Source: Pagrus major (lineage: Eukaryota > Chordata > Actinopteri > Spariformes > Sparidae). Taken from it: 64,000 bases of DNA. The translations under genes and the position numbers were made by a program. Location of the stretch: the NCBI RefSeq assembly GCF_040436345.1, contig NC_133223.1, positions 5,865,847-5,929,846 of the forward strand, given 5' to 3'. Below the pieces are notes generated by a model. That model worked only from the letters and a program-made list of their open reading frames with translations. It was not told the origin of the DNA and made no database searches. Shown piece by piece: positions 34,034 through 44,765 of this stretch; within the stretch, counting starts at the first letter, position 1, and each line of letters opens with the position of its first letter.

Positions 34034-35133
34034 ATGGCCTATCTTGCACTATTGGAGGATTTGGAGAACCGTGCGCTCCGCAGGGAGCGCGTTTTCAAAG
34101 AGCGTGCTGATGTGTTCAGTGAGAGCACAGAGTGGCTTCTCAGCAGGTACCGCTTCCCAAAAAACATATTGATGGATCTATGCCGTGATTTACGACCCAT
34201 GTTGGAGCGAGAGACAAAACGCACCGAAGCCATCCCAGTGCACATCCAGCTTGTGTCCACCCTGGGATTTTTGGCCACCGGAACATTTCAACGAGAGATT
34301 GGAGACATATGCGGCATCTCGCAGCCGACACTTAGCAGAATCATGCCGGCAGTGTTGGATGCAATAATTTCTCTAGCCCCAACTTACATCCAGTTCCAAT
34401 ACAGACATCACCAACAAGCCGAAATTAAACGAGGATTTCACGCCATCGCCGGATTCCCAAACATAATTGGAGCCATAGATTGCACCCACATCGCAATAAA
34501 AGCACCATCACACAATGAATTCAGTTACGTGAACAGGAAAGGATTTCATTCAATCAATGCACAAATAATCTGCGATGCAACTATGTCTCTGTTAAACGTT
34601 GTTGCCCGGTGGCCTGGAGGAACGCATGACTCATTCATTCTGCAGAACAGCTCTGTGGGTGTGCACCTCCAAGCAGGAGCTGTTGAGGATGGCTGGCTTA
34701 TTGGTGAGTGTTACAACATTTCGAAATTATTTTCTGGGCTTCGTATGGTATATTATAACATCTCTATAGGTGATCGGGGATATCCACTAAAGCCGTGGCT
34801 GATGACCCCCGTAGCCAACCCGAGGACCCCGCAGGAGCAGCACTACAACCGGGCCCATGCACGCTCAAGAACGGTCGTTGAACGCGCAATAGGCCTGCTA
34901 AAAGGCCGATGGCTGTGCCTGTCCACCGCGGGGGGGGGGCGCTTCAGTATAAGCCTGAAAAAGTCTGCCACATCATCTTGGCTTGCTGTGTGCTTCATAA
35001 CTTGGCCATCAGACAAGGCGTCCCTCTGCAGGAACCCCCTAGAGCAGATGAGCCCATGCCTAACGCAGAGCCTTTCCCACCCCCCCATGCCACTGCCATT
35101 CAAACAAGAGAGAGGATCATACAGAGATTTTAG
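34034..35133 (+). CDS. Harbinger transposase (HARBI1-like DDE nuclease) with one frameshift
   Basis: Starts at ATG in a good context (ACCATGG). An N-terminal helical part includes REIGDICGISQPTLSR (helix-turn-helix). The DDE_Tnp_4 catalytic residues are Asp in GAIDCTHIAIK, Asp in GDRGYPLKPWL and Glu in VVERAIGLLKGRW. A 66-bp segment at 34704-34769 begins GTGAGT and ends ATAG; splicing it out restores the family WLIGDRGYPL motif, and because it is 22 codons long the frame also stays open unspliced. At a run of nine G (about 34930) the frame shifts: the family-like C-terminus (HIILACCVLHN, then IQTRERIIQRF) continues in another frame to 35133. Either a disabling indel or a sequencing error in the homopolymer. 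It recognises the TIRs together with the Myb-like partner. Confidence 0.85.
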
Positions 35134-35225
35134 GTGAGTCTGCCTGTTGGCCGATCTTTGAAAAGTGAGATATACCGAAAATGTGCGTGGGAAAATAATC
35201 ACAACATCATTAAACATTTTAAAGT

Positions 35226-36034
35226 TTATTTATTTAACATTTGCGATGCGCATGCAGCAATCTGTTTCAGTGACTCGTTTATTTGCTGTAAAGTATTTGC
35301 GATGTTGGTCAGTTGATCCTTTATTTCATTTATGGATTTTGTGGTGTCTTGTTGGTTTTGCAGCACTGCCTCCGTCAGCACCCTCGCCCCCCCAGGACGC
35401 ACCAAATGGGTTTTGGATGGCCCCGGCTGCTCCTGTTTCTCCAACTCGCCCGGCTCCTCCACCGCCTCCGGCTCCTGGGCGCAGGCGGGACTGGCTTGAG
35501 TTTCTGAGTTATTGAAGAAACGTCACATTATTGTCATGTTTATTTTCATTCAAATTCACAAATTAAACTGTCTACGTGTTTATCAAACACCTCAGCCCAG
35601 CTTTTTATTTTACCTGCAGTGTGACTGGTCGATGGTCCAGCCTGTTCTGTTGGGAGCGTGTCTGTATCTCCACCAGATATAATGCCACATAGTGCTGTGT
35701 CCCCGATGATGCTGGCAATACGGGTATCCATAGGTGAAAGCTCGGTTGTTGCTTGTCCTCCTCCAGTAACAGATATTTCGTGTCTGTGGGCTGTGACGCG
35801 TTTTTTGGCACCGAGTTTGATATCAAACCATTTCTTTTTTATTTCTGACAGTGACCTTTCCTCTGACCCAACAGAATTTACAGTCGTTACCCTCTCCCAC
35901 GCAGCATTTTTTCTTTTGTTGGTCACACCTGCATTTAGTGTTCCAAACAGTATGTTTTGGTTTGTTTCAACTTCTCCTACCAGTACCTCTATCTCGGTGT
36001 CGGAGAAGTTCCTCTTCTTCGCCCTCTTTGCCAT
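35226..36034 (-). CDS. Harbinger Myb/SANT-like accessory protein (two exons)
   Basis: Exon 1 is 35614-36034, exon 2 is 35226-35503. The donor is CTGCAG|GTAAAA and the acceptor ACTCAG; lengths 421 and 278 nt join in frame to 232 residues. The N-terminus KKRNFSDTEIEVLVGEVE with AWERVTTVNS and IKKKWFDIKLGAKKR is the trihelix Myb/SANT DNA-binding domain seen in Harbinger partner proteins and MSANTD/NAIF1 relatives. The C-terminal exon forms a coiled coil (QQDTTKSINEIKDQLTNIAN). The partner carries the transposase to the nucleus and the element ends. No disruption seen. Confidence 0.85.
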
Positions 36035-36883
36035 GATATCGGTGTGGAGGGAAAAAAATCAATTCACGCATTATTAAAGGGATTGTTGCTACCATATATG
36101 GTCAGTTGGGGGCGTTTCTGAATGCAAATGACCCTAACCATGCACGAGCATGGTAGTTAAGAACAGGTGGGATTTATCATCACTGATTACTTACTAGTGT
36201 GCGTACGACAGGTGTCCGCACGTTTGATAATTACGGATTTCTTTGTACTTACACACATTCTAAGTTTCATTCCTACGACAGAATTTAGAACCTTTTCTAT
36301 GCACGGTTGATAAATGAGGCCCCTGGTCTTCGGTGATGCTCTGAGTTCCGCATTTAAAGATGCCTGGAGCTCGGCAAGCCACTGAAGACTAGCTAGGTGA
36401 GTTAGCCATCTTGGTAGGCAGGTAAAGTTTGGGTGTCTCTGCAGTCTGTTTTCCTTCCTTTCAATACTTTGCACAGCAGTAATTAAAGGGAAATTGCTGT
36501 TTTTTACAACCTAGACCTTATTTCTAGCATAAAATACAATCATTTACTCACCCAGATAACTTTGGTATCATTTGGAGTCGTTCGGACGAAATTAGATCCA
36601 GTGGAGCGCCGCCTATATCCATATAATGCGAGTGATTGGGGCACCGAAGCGCAGCCTCTATATAACGCATTATCTGCCGCGAAACTAGTTCATTTCACCA
36701 ATATTTTGTTATGATACGCTAGTGCTATTCCCCTCTGAGTCCGGGGTTGCCTGTTATCAACATCCGGGGTCTGTAGGTTGACCTACTAACCCCTGACCTG
36801 GATGATGTCATCTCTGAGCACCGCGCGCACCCACAACAGCTGGCTTGTTTACCTGTAGTTTGCTACTGCTAGTTTTTTGCAAC

Positions 36884-37545
36884 ATGGCTGAATATTTTTC
36901 CGATACTGAGGTGGTGGACGATGACTTTGTTTGTGCTGGACGTCCTTACCGTTTTGAGCCAGAGTACACGGATGAGGAGCTCGTTGAAAGGAGGATGCGG
37001 AGGCAGAGAGAGGAACAGCTGGCCAAAGAAAAACAAACGGCTGCACATCCGCGAGTAGATGGTAACTGGTGGTGTTCTTTTTGGACAATGTTCATCTATG
37101 ACAACAGAGGAGGAATGCCTCTGTTGCTCAGAGTGGGATTTGAGGCCAGGAGATACGCGTCTGGATGTCTCAATAAATGTCTGTATCACCACACTGGAGG
37201 ATTTCCGTTCAATGATAAACCGGGCTGTGGTAGAGACTTTTTTTCGTGTCCCGAAAGTCAACTGGAAGACCCAGCCAAAGCCTGCAGGACCAAATGGGCA
37301 ACTTTCGATTGAGTAAGTAGCTCACACACATGCATAGTTTGTTTATTTGCCTTCAATTTGTTTGCTTTACGTATAGAAAGCTGGACTTCATGAATGCAAA
37401 CTTTTCTCCCTCCTCTGAATTTACTTTCTTCTAATCAACTTGACCCTCTGTCCTATAGGCAATGCAGACTCGTAGCATATCGCAGCAAAAAATTTCTCTT
37501 CAAGCCTAAGTATGAAATACAGGACTGTAAAGCTAAGTTTACAGT
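36884..37545 (+). pseudogene. P2X7-tail-like zinc-binding protein gene of the Kolobok element, frameshifted
   Basis: Starts MAEYFSDTEVVDDDF, then an acidic/basic helix (ELVERRMRRQREEQ), then a cysteine cluster. NWWCS continues, after a one-base frameshift in a T run near 37077, into QCSSMTTEEECLCCSEW. This WC..CG.C...T..E..CC.E pattern is that of the intracellular tail (ballast) domain of P2X7 receptors and related stand-alone fish proteins. Exon 1 ends at a GTAAGT donor (37313); a second exon from 37459 continues with YRQCRLVAYRSKKFLF, which fits the same family. Function in the element is unknown. The frame break suggests decay; a base-calling error in the T run is possible. Confidence 0.55.
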
Positions 37546-37986
37546 ATGTATGTTGCAGATTATGGCAGAGATTTCATATTTTAGGTCATTATGTTTCCAG
37601 AAGTGGAAACAATCAAAATCCTATTCTGGTCCTGAATAGTATCTACGATTGTAAAACAATAAGAGCATGTTTTTTTTATGTTTTTTTTTTTTTTTACTTT
37701 CTAAATCATTCTTCATCATACTTCCTGATCTCCCTTTGAGGATTCACAGGACCAATACAGATGGTTGGTATTGGCTTTCAGCCAAGGCAGGAGGTCTTTG
37801 CTGTCCTTCCTGTTCGATGCAGCAACAATTTTCTTCTTGACACCTGAAAAAACACACACAAATAAAACAATCACCCAATCAGTAAATAATACAATATGAA
37901 CACATGCTAGGAATTGGATTGTAAATTACTTCTCCTTTCTATAACTCAACTTCTATGCTGTGTGTTAGATAATAAAATGTGTGGGC

Positions 37987-40242
37987 TTATAACAGTAACT
38001 TACCCTTGACAACATGCCAGGGGTCAAACTCATGACAGATTTGGGGATATTCTTCTCTCAATAGTTTCCGGATGGAGGGTGATCGGTCAGTGGTCATCAC
38101 GGCCACATCCACCCCACAATCCAGCAACTCGTTCAGGCCCCTCTGAAATCCCATCACCTCTATCGCGACAGAGCTTGTTGCTTCTGACACCTAGAGCATA
38201 ATGGATATTCAAAAGTTATACATCCACAGGTGTTTTTCCCCTTGTGAAAGCAGCCTTCTATCACAGTGCATTTTAGTTTTGGATAGATAAATTACCTGGA
38301 CCAATTCAAAATTGATAATTTGCTTGGTGACGTCATTTTGGAAAGAGTAGGTGGAGTACTTTGCACTGTAACCTTAGAAGAAAAACACAGATGGTACAGT
38401 TTCCCGTTGGAGGGGGGTTAGGGTTATGATGGTGTATGAGATGATTATGTAATATTGCTAACAATCTAACATTTACCTGGACTATCACACCTTGCATCAC
38501 CACAGAGTTCAAGCCTCTTTCCGGATTGTGAGTCTTCAATGAGCTGAGATATGATTTGGTCACGTTTATCTTGGTAGGCAGACTGTATGGCGGGTAGAAG
38601 ATAGGTCCTCTGAATGTTGTAGAACTTTGTTTGGTGAGGAATGGGAATGTTTAGAAGAGTTGCCTAGTCTGCTAAGTCTGTGTACATGGATCCAGTGAAA
38701 ACTGTTGATGCACAGATTTGCAGATTATTTTCTGGCATGCCTCTTCGGTTAGGACATGATTGCCAGTAACCAGAGTGTTTCCCACAGGTCCATTGGATTT
38801 TGATTTGGCTGCCTTTGGTGGTGGTTGTAGTCTCAGCTATTGAACTGGTACACTTGGGACAAGTTTGGAAAAGTTGAAGGAGGTGTGTTTTTTCGGCCCA
38901 TCCTGTTGCGTTGTCTCCAGAAGAGCTTACAGACCCAGACGTAGTCCCTGTGCTGGAAGGCGAGCCGGAAATTGGTGGTACAAAGCTGGTGTCTGTGGGC
39001 TCTAGAACCAAGTCCCCAAAACTCATGCTGACATCACGCACTTCTGGGTCCATTTCACCTTCCTCTTCACTCTGAAGACACAAGATAGTTTTGGAATTTT
39101 TTCACAAACTCACATATGGTCAAGTAAGAAATTTTCACTATCATAGTAACATTTAGATGACAACTTTTTTTTATGCAGACATGTTTGTCCTTTTACAAAG
39201 AATAAAAGACAAGCCTCTCAACTCATTTGCAGTGATGGCAATGATGTAGAGGCAGAAGGGTGTGCAGTAATCAAAGTGGAGGTTGATGTGGATGGGATCG
39301 GGTCCTAGTGCACACAAAAACAATACACATTGTGTCAGTGTAATAATGGAGGGGCAAAATAGATACTCTGCTAATATCCATAAAAGACATTTTTGCTGCT
39401 GTGCTTACCACTGAGTGTGACCATGTAGGGGCCAAAGCAATGTATTTCCCAGATAGGGATCGTCTTGTGCGTGGTGTTGTCTGAGGTGGACTCGTGAGCA
39501 CTAGAGTCAATGCAGAGGATAAATAAGGCCAAGACGATCCAGATGGCTCCTCAACTGCTCTGTGTTGGCTTTTGATTGGAGTGGATTGCAGGTGTGTTTC
39601 AAAGTCTGGTTCTGGAAAATATACCTCACCACTGGCACTTTCCTAAAAAATAAAATAAGTATGTGACACAACATCATAAAAAAAACAGCTTTTAGTTGAA
39701 TACACTGTTGATGAGGTTTCTATTTGTAGCCTACACGTAGGTACGGGTGCGTGTCTATGTTCCCATTTAAAATTGCTATTTTATTATCTATAGGTTGTTC
39801 TTTTTATTCCTTGTGTTGTTATTGTCACTATGTGTAATGCTGCTGTTGCACTGTAATTTCCCAGCTTGGGATGTATAAAGTCTATCTATCTATTTATCTA
39901 TATTACACCAATCCATGTGCACAGGTTATAGCCTAATAAAATCATTACCCAAACCTGCATTAGAAATGCATCACCTCCGTTGGTTCAGACGGTTCAGACG
40001 CTGAATTTTCTGGCCTTCTCTCATTGGCTTTGGAGGAAAAAAGTCATCCTGCGTGAAGTGAGCACTGCAAACCCGATGATTCGCACCTCTCAATGCTTCC
40101 ACTTGAGTATTCGGGTCCATTTTCAGCGCAACTAGCCAGAGTTGAGTAAGTCCAGGTTGCGAGGAGGAAGCCTGTGGAAGCTGAATTTTGTCCAATTGGT
40201 CATTTTGTTCGGACAATTTGGAAATACGCAGTAACGAACCAT
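37987..40242 (-). pseudogene. Kolobok THAP-domain transposase, multi-exon, degraded
   Basis: The gene starts at ATG 40242 with MVRYCVFPNCPNK and FSFHRLPPRN. After a frameshift near 40140 it continues LWLVALKMDPN and HRVCSAHFTQDDFFPPK, giving the C2-C-H zinc signature of a THAP domain. Further pieces on the same strand: a Ser/Thr-rich linker (39083-38900); a cysteine region LLQLFQTCPKC with WTCGKHSGYWQSCP and NNLQICASTVFTGS (38860-38670); and a catalytic-type segment GVDVAVMTTDRSPSIRKLL followed by HEFDPWHVVKGKL (38110-37990). These follow the order of known Kolobok transposases. Exon borders between pieces were not resolved and the end is missing. Confidence 0.65.
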
Positions 40243-40667
40243 AGCAGTGCCAAATTGCAGCTAAACGAGCCGACCGCCGCAGAGTGGCTGTGCGCGGCGC
40301 TCAGAGATGACATCATCCAGGTCAGAGGTTAGTAGGTCAACCTACAGACCCCGGATGTTGATAACAGGCAACCCCGGACTCAGAGGGGAATAGCACTAGC
40401 GTATCATAACAAAATGTTGGTGAAATGAACTAGTTTCGCGGCAGATAATGCGTTATATAGAGGCTGCGCTTCGGTGCCCCAATCACTCGCATTATATGGA
40501 TATAGGCGGCGCTCCACTGGATCTAATTTCGTCCGAACGACTCCAAATGATACCAAAGTTATCTGGGTGAGTAAATGATTGTATTTTATGCTAGAAATAA
40601 GGTCTAGGTTGTAAAAAACGGCAATTCTCCTTTAATACTTTTGTGCAGTGACTAGTAGTTTGTGACC

Positions 40668-41814
40668 TTTGTTGGGTCACTTGTGGTTGCAGCTTAGGTG
40701 TAAGCTGGCAACATTTGTGTGTAGTACTGACTACACAGTGCCGCCTTTTTGTGTGGTGGTTGTTGCAGTCCACTTTTGGTGTGGTCATGTAGGTGTTACT
40801 GCTTTAGTGTATTTAATTACAGTTGGTGTGTTTGGGATGGAGGCACTCTACAGATCAGTGGATCTTGAATGGTGGGTAGTGTTGTTTTTGGCGGCCTGTT
40901 TTAATTTTAGTTTTAGTCTAGTCTTTGTGTCAAATTGTCATTTTAGCTTTTATTAGTTTTAGTCACGTTTATACTCTTTTTAGTCTAGTCAAGTTTCAGT
41001 TGACTGAAAGTCTGAGCATTTTAGTCTTTAGTCAGAATTATCCATGACTATTTTCGTCTAGTTTTAGTCGACGAAAACTGATGACATTTTAGTCTAGTTT
41101 TAGTCAATGAAAATTGCAAATGTCGTTTCCTCTTTTTCTCCCAAAGACAAACCCTGGCTGGCCGGCCATCGGTCCCTTTCTTTGTGTCAGACTTAACTTT
41201 GTGTCTTGAGTTGTCGTTAACGTTAACCCACAGCAGCTGCATCTTCTAAATAATGCTGCGCGAGTGGGGATTGAGGAAGCGACGTCGCCTGCGTCTGCGT
41301 AGTGCGACCTGATGCAGCCCCTGAATTGAGACTCAGGAAACAGAAATATTGCAAAATAATAACAGCGAGATGAAATAACGTTATAACATTTTGTCTCATC
41401 TTGTTTTGGTCAACGAAAATGAAAATATATTTTAGCAGAGTTTTTATTTTGTAAACCACATTTAGTCCCCTTTTTATTCGTCAACAATATTGCATTATAT
41501 ATTTGATTATAGTTTTCGTCACATGACCACCATTTATGTTGCTTCTCGTCTCGTTTCCGTCAAAGGTTCATTGACAACAATATTTAGTCATAATTTTCAT
41601 TGACAAAAGCAACACTAGTGGTGGGTGTGGCTTCCTAATTTGTCTGGTCACTTTGTTTCTTTTGTTACGATCTCCATTACAGTAATGTGTGGTTGGAGAC
41701 CACAAGGTGTCCATTTTGTGTCATGGTAGTGGCAGTTCGCTTTTGTTGGGTCACTTGTGGTTGCAGCTTAGGGGTAAGCTGGCAACATTTGTGTGTAGTG
41801 GTGACTACACAGTG
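40668..41814 (+). repeat. 73-bp direct repeat in LTR element interior
   Basis: 40668-40740 and 41742-41814 are nearly identical (TTTGTTGGGTCACTTGTGG ... TGACTACACAGTG), differing at about three bases. The hAT MITE lies between them. Probably an old tandem or direct repeat of the LTR element leader or 3' region. Confidence 0.8.
40877..41617. mobile_element. hAT-type MITE, 741 bp
   Basis: Ends are TAGTGTTGTTTTTG and CAAAAGCAACACTA. The flanks ATGGTGGG and GTGGTGGG form an 8-bp target duplication with one mismatch, the size typical of hAT. The body is full of TTTTAGTC/GACGAAAA words. No transposase; non-autonomous. Confidence 0.7.
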
Positions 41815-42097
41815 ACCCTTTGATTTTGTGGCTGTTGCACTCCACTGTTGTGTTGGTCACCTGTTGCTGTTTTGTGGTGTGTGACCACAGTAATTGTGTT
41901 TAGTTTTGTGTTCTCTCCTTATGGCGGTAGCCATTTTGTTAGTGGGAGTGGCACCCACCGATTTGAAGTATCGCTTTTATGTAGACTGTGTGGTTCAGCA
42001 CGACAGAGTGACGGACTTGTGATAGCTGAACACCCTATTGCATCTCTAAAATTGAACATTTCTTTGGGGGAGAATTGTTCAGTTTTAAGTGGGGAGG

Positions 42098-42153
42098 TGT
42101 TACGACCCCAGAGGTCGTATAAATATTTCTATTGTCTCCCTGCTTAAATAACC

Positions 42154-42199
<46 letters not shown>

Positions 42200-42462
42200 T
42201 TGCAGGTGTGTTTGTGCGATTGTAGGTTGTCCAGGGAGCTGATTGGTTCCTGCCTCGAAGCCAGGAGTTTAAAGGCCGGCTCCTCCAGTTCCTGTGGGCT
42301 CTCCTCTCTCAGCCAGACTGCCAGCATGTCTGTTTGTGTGTGAGATGTGTTTTTAAATAAAACCTTTAAAAATGCTTCTCTGCTGGTGGTGCTTGGGTGA
42401 TGGAAAGGGGGAGTCTCATTTTCATTTTGCACCAGGGTTTCCCCTAGGCCCTGGTCGTAACT
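42098..42462 (+). repeat. 3' LTR of the non-autonomous LTR element
   Basis: Starts TGTTACGACC and ends GGTCGTAACT (the last base differs from the expected A). It contains a TATAAA at 42119, a (TG)n microsatellite at 42157-42198 and an AATAAA at about 42356. It shares its last ~33 bp with the 5' LTR remnant at 33369. Confidence 0.75.
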
Positions 42463-42469
42463 ATTTCCT

Positions 42470-42773
42470 TTTCAAATTTCAACCTCCAAGTCTAACAGCG
42501 TTAATTGCAACTGCAGCAACTCCTTCTGTCCTAAAACGTTAGAGCTCCACGATTAGGCACCACACTGGTCACTGGACTGCTAACTGGCTGCCAGCAAAAG
42601 ACTCCAGTCTCAAACAAACTATCCTTTAAGCATGTTTTCACACTCTCCTTTAACTTCTTATCTGGAATGTCATCTTCATAGTGCTCTGCGATCCTAAGAA
42701 GCTGTTCTTTATTGCACTGCTCTAGCAAAGACTCTGAAGGATCCTGGATGAAACTCTCCACAAGGGAAGCCAT
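42470..42773 (-). pseudogene. Gmr1-like gag N-terminal fragment
   Basis: Starts MASLVESFIQDPSESLLEQC, then NKEQLLRIAEHYEDDIPDKK and KESVKTCLKDSLFETGV. After a frameshift comes KELLQLQLTLLDLEVE. This is the N-terminal helical region that precedes the SCAN-like core in Gmr1-type gag. It stops against the plus-strand LTR end at 42462. The SCAN-like remainder on the same strand is at 32690-33374, so the two were most likely one gene before the nested insertions. Primer site and LTR follow upstream on the minus strand. Confidence 0.65.
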
Positions 42774-43472
42774 CCTCAAAACCAATCAGCCAAACAAGTT
42801 ACCAACCTTGACTGGGACACACAGAAAACCCAAACCTGGGGTAACAGGTGAACAGGAGCCTCACCCCTATCCTGATGCTAACCACAACCATTAAGGCTAA
42901 GCTAACTAACTCATCCCTAGTCTTCGTGCAGTTAATGGTGGGGGGTAATTATGCATGCTAAACCAGCGGTGTGAAGAAAGCAACCAGAAGACTGGAAACC
43001 CTCTCACAACCACGGAGATGCTCCCGAGCTAAAAGCTCTAACCACCTTCGCCACAGCCTGAAAAGTAGTCACCACGAGTCCCCTCGAGGAACCCGCTGCC
43101 AAGCCTAACAGGGGAGAAGGAACTCCTGCTCAAACAAACACCAAAATACCCCAGATAGGGCCCACCACAAAACTCCAGTCAAGTCCAATCAAGCTCACAA
43201 CAAAACAGAAAGGGACCAAATATCTCTCCTAAATCTCCTACAACCTTCTTACAGGAAGCAACCAGCACTAACAACCTGACATTTCACCTCCCAAAACAGT
43301 TGGTGAATACCCACAGCACAGACAGCTATGTCCAAAAACCACTAGTGTACACTCCAACAAGGCAAACCAAAGACCATTGTCTGCAATAGGAGGAAACACA
43401 CCAACCTGAATCGGGCCAATTTATCAGCACAGACCAAATTATATTTAAGATAATTTAATACCAATACTGGAT
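42774..43472 (-). other. 5' leader of minus-strand Gmr1-like relic
   Basis: Between the gag start and the primer site; no coding frame of note. Polypurine/AACC-rich, consistent with an untranslated leader. Confidence 0.4.
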
Positions 43473-43490
43473 CAGCCAGACAAGCCCCCA
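43473..43490 (-). other. Primer-binding site of minus-strand Gmr1-like relic
   Basis: On the minus strand TGGGGGCTTGTCTGGCTG lies two bases after the LTR end. It resembles the tRNA-Pro primer site with several mismatches. Confidence 0.4.
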
Positions 43491-43492
43491 CT

Positions 43493-44013
43493 TGTCATAA
43501 ACTGGCAAAGAGGGGAGACAAGTCAAGATTTAAGTGCAAATGAAAATGTTTTATTGTAACTTTAACAACATAACTATCTACAAAAGCATCAGTTGTGGAG
43601 AGTAGCGGCATCAGTAGTGAATGCAGTGTGCGGATGAGTGAGGCGTATGTGTGCTGCTGTTGAATGCATAAGAAAACACCAAAACGAACCCAGAACCTGT
43701 AGCGGTGTGGAGCCTAGGAGAGAGAGACAATGAGACCAAGCTGGGGGTGGCTGTGGCTCAAGGGTAGAGCCAGCATCTTCTTATCGGAAGGGCGCTGGTT
43801 CGATTCCCCTGGTCCACATGTCGAAGTGTCCCTGAGCAAGATACTGAACTCCAAATTGCTCCTGATGTGCTGGTCGGCACCTTGCATGGCAGCCACTGCC
43901 ATCAGTGTATGAATTACTGTAACTTGGACAAAAGCATCTGCTAAATGTAAATGTAAGCTGGCATTTATAACCTTGGTAGAGGCCTAGCCAGGTGTCAGCA
44001 CCTTGCCCTAACA
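43493..44013 (-). repeat. 5' LTR of minus-strand Gmr1-like relic, with SINE inserted
   Basis: On the minus strand it begins TGTTAGGGCAAGG, has TATAAATGCC, an AATAAA about 60 bp before the end, and ends TTTATGACA. After subtracting the ~215-bp SINE the LTR is about 306 bp, close to the 303-bp LTR of the first element. The start is less certain than the end. Confidence 0.5.
43741..43955 (+). mobile_element. tRNA-derived teleost SINE
   Basis: An A-box-like TGGCTCAAGGGTAGAGC and a B box GGTTCGATTCCCC lie about 40 bp apart, an RNA polymerase III promoter from a tRNA. A conserved central part CATGTCGAAGTGTCC...GGTCGGCACCTTGCATGGC follows, and the tail is built of TAAATG repeats. V-SINE-like. It lies inside the LTR of the minus-strand Gmr1-like relic. 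Confidence 0.8.
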
Positions 44014-44038
44014 ACGCTCCTGAACATAAAGGGAGGGG

Positions 44039-44254
44039 TCAGGCTGATTTAGCTATTTCTTCTGCCACTATAAAACTAGTTTTAATGGCAGCCTTAACTC
44101 TTGTATCTGCTGTATGTCCAGATCCTTGATACTTGTCCTGGTGTATCGTTTCACAGTGTCGTCTTGTGTTATATTCTTTAATTACAGCCACATCAGCTCC
44201 GCACACAAGACAAACAGGTTTACCCTTTATGTTAGCCACATAGCCCACATTCAT
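44039..44254 (-). pseudogene. ZBED/GTF2IRD2-like hAT zinc-finger fragment
   Basis: The frame reads KPVCLVCGADVAVIKEYN then RRHCETIHQDKY, i.e. a C-x2-C...H-x4-H finger exactly like the N-terminus of the hAT-derived GTF2IRD2/ZBED family, followed by KTSFIVAEEIAKSA. It ends without a catalytic domain. The hAT relics in units A-C lack this part, but there is no evidence that they are connected. Confidence 0.6.
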
Positions 44255-44765
44255 ATTATAAACAGCAAACAGTGAATAATTGTTGTCTATATTAACATTT
44301 GACTAATTTAAGTCGGGCTGTCAAATATTAAATGGTATGTGAGGATTAAGGTGTGAAGCCTTGACAATATAAATATGTGACAGATCAATAATGTAAACTA
44401 TTGTCTTGTATTTTTCCTTTGTGTTTGACTTTTAGTGTATTCCAGTTATTAATGTGGTCTGAGAGGGACAGGTCTGGACAGCATCAAACTGATATGAAGC
44501 TGATTTACATGAGAATTTATGTAAAATGGAGGTTGATCCATGAACAGAAATCACAAATCGCCTGTATAGCGCTTTAGTTTCAAATTTGATTTTTTTAATC
44601 AATTATTTTTTTTTTTAATTAACAAACCTTTTGTCCTTGATCTGGCTCCATACACAGTCAACCCTAGAGGCTTCTTTGTAAAACAACAACTGATTAAACA
44701 AACCAGCAGTAGCGTCACACAGTCATTCTTAGAGAAGATCATATTGTAGTCTACACAATGTGAAG
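44255..44765. other. Intergenic, no gene seen
   Basis: AT-rich, with no long open frame and no recognised repeat. Confidence 0.5.

Larger units (their letters stand above)
33682..36322. mobile_element. PIF/Harbinger transposon 1, complete
   Basis: A 22-bp perfect terminal inverted repeat: GGGCCTCATTTATCAACCG... at 33682-33703 and its reverse at 36301-36322. A 3-bp CTG repeat flanks it (33679-33681 and 36323-36325). It carries the two genes typical of the superfamily, a DDE transposase (34034-35133, plus) and a Myb/SANT-like protein (35226-36034, minus), in convergent arrangement. A GTGCGTACGCACA palindrome-rich subterminal region is next to the left TIR. Confidence 0.9.
36487..40631. mobile_element. 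Kolobok DNA transposon with ~345-bp TIRs and TTAA duplication
   Basis: Long inverted repeats occupy 36487-36832 and 40290-40631; they begin AGGGAAATTGC and its near-match AGGAGAATTGC and agree almost throughout. TTAA flanks both sides (36483-36486 and 40632-40635). A THAP-type transposase gene lies on the minus strand and a second gene on the plus strand. TTAA sites plus a THAP transposase define the Kolobok superfamily. Both genes have frame breaks, so this copy is probably inactive. Confidence 0.88.
33369..42462 (+). mobile_element. Non-autonomous LTR retrotransposon carrying three nested DNA transposons
   Basis: Only the last ~33 bp of the 5' LTR survive (33369-33401, ending GGTCTTAACA), matching the end of the 3' LTR at 42098-42462. 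Directly after it, 33403-33420 matches the tRNA-Pro primer-binding site at 16 of 18 bases (from the commonly used sequence as I recall it). A purine tract (AAGTGGGGAGG) precedes the 3' LTR. With the Harbinger, Kolobok and hAT insertions removed, about 1.2 kb of internal sequence remains, with no gag or pol, so the element is non-autonomous. Confidence 0.7.

Noticed and set aside
42157-42343. Frames across the TG/CA run near 42160
   Set aside because: They are simple-repeat translations (Cys-Val or Thr-His) within an LTR.
43741-43830. Possible tRNA gene (A and B boxes)
   Set aside because: The boxes belong to a SINE head. The anticodon arm and acceptor stem do not close as a tRNA, and SINE body sequence follows.
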